Shown here piece after piece: positions 63,426 through 64,000 of a stretch of 64,000 bases of DNA (position 1 is its first letter; each line of letters starts with the position of its first letter). The DNA is from Heligmosomoides polygyrus polygyrus (Eukaryota; Nematoda; Chromadorea; Rhabditida; Heligmosomidae): contig OX377204.1 in assembly GCA_947396885.1 (NCBI GenBank), positions 6,882,001 to 6,946,000 of the forward strand, in the 5' to 3' direction. Made by a program: the position numbers and the translations under genes. A model generated the notes under the pieces. It did no database searches. It was not told where the DNA came from and saw only the letters and a program-made list of their open reading frames with translations.

Positions 63426-64000
63426 CGTATTGAGAAATGAACTCACCTAAAAGAGATTGCTAATTTCAGGAGTAAGCCATAACTCTGTGAAAGAGACTAT
63501 TTATTTATTTATAACTGCACCTTAGTGCTCCCATAAACAGGGAAATGACAAACAAAGTGATCTTCCACAACACTGGTAACCTAACGAGGAGAACAACAAT
63601 GTAAAACGATCTAGTATCACTATGCCCTGAATTTCGATATTTTTAAGTGCTCTGCAGCATTCAGAAGCTCACATACAAGGAGCTAACCCAAGGAATGCAA
63701 TAAATCAAAATGAAAGTAATAAGTAATTTAATTTAATATAGTTTAAGCAGTTAACTAGGTCGAGATAAACCGGTGCAGAGGTCGGTTAGGTACTCGGAGA
63801 AGAATCACTCCCGAGCAGCCTATACGAAGGAAGCACCTAGGAGTCCGGTCTTAGATCCGGTCATACTTAGGCCTTCATTACGCTTTCATTCGATGCTGCT
63901 TCCATGGGAACTGAGTTAACTTAACCGACTAGCAATAAAACATGTCTGAAGGTAAAGACGCATGTGGTATAATGAAGAAAAGATATTATAAAGAAGTGAA
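63426..64000 (-). mobile_element. Probable LINE 3' region, truncated by the window end
   Basis: 'tatttatttatttataactg' (63499) followed by ~480 bp without coding sequence resembles the minus-strand (AAAT)n tail plus 3' UTR seen at 29599. The family is uncertain. Confidence 0.35.

Noticed and set aside
1..64000. CRISPR arrays, operons, bacterial promoters or terminators
   Set aside because: Introns, SL1, poly(A) signals and animal transposons show nuclear nematode DNA; no regularly spaced repeat array of CRISPR type was seen.

Overview
The window is repeat-rich, intron-containing nematode DNA. Two sequences closely matching the nematode SL1 trans-spliced leader (minus strand, 13105-13126 and 39539-39560), very short GT-AG introns with TTTTCAG acceptors, and many mariner, RTE and CR1-like relics all point to a nematode. 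A clade V strongylid of hookworm type is my inference, not something the sequence proves.

Host genes. Five related loci, all on the plus strand, encode small secreted proteins. Each starts with a signal peptide ending in a Leu/Val/Phe/Ala-Ala-Lys-Pro type junction and continues with His-rich segments followed by Pro/Ser/Ala-rich, Lys/Glu-rich or mixed low-complexity sequence. They lie at 6738-9800 (10 exons, His/Lys-rich), 15447-16051 (2 exons, Pro/Ser/Ala repeats), 25032-25953 (decayed copy), 40227-41332 (5 exons) and 49152-50142 (4 exons). All introns that I could phase are phase 0, so exons can be duplicated without breaking frame, and this has happened repeatedly. Four of the five share a compact promoter: an AGATAAG (GATA-factor) site exactly 22 nt upstream of a TATA box, which lies 36-38 nt before the start codon. 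This predicts one shared tissue program, probably intestinal. The functions of the proteins are unknown to me.

Mobile DNA. The rest is mostly transposons. There are mariner/Tc1 elements at 1790-3188, 10316-11568, 17900-18776, 22712-24082 and 60411-61681, plus fragments. A nearly complete CR1/Jockey-like LINE occupies 29599-34007, and older LINE pieces lie near 11830, 20750-22500 and 60200-62245. RTE fragments occur near 4150, 12250, 28050, 34900, 43370 and 45960. A tRNA-derived SINE family has about ten copies. Several foldback/MITE families share GGCCGGATTCATCAAC-like ends. A processed pseudogene still carries its SL1 leader.

The standout is 52202-57246. It is an AT-rich Penelope-like retroelement in which the GIY-YIG endonuclease lies N-terminal to the reverse transcriptase (permuted order). 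It is bracketed by ~107-bp inverted repeats about 93% identical. From 57700 to 60190 there is an unusual cluster of ATCGAT-bearing degenerate repeats and hairpins with inverted ends, possibly non-autonomous rolling-circle or foldback elements. The window closes with a 1.2-kb inverted-repeat structure (62246-63425) whose arms carry tRNA-like internal promoter boxes.
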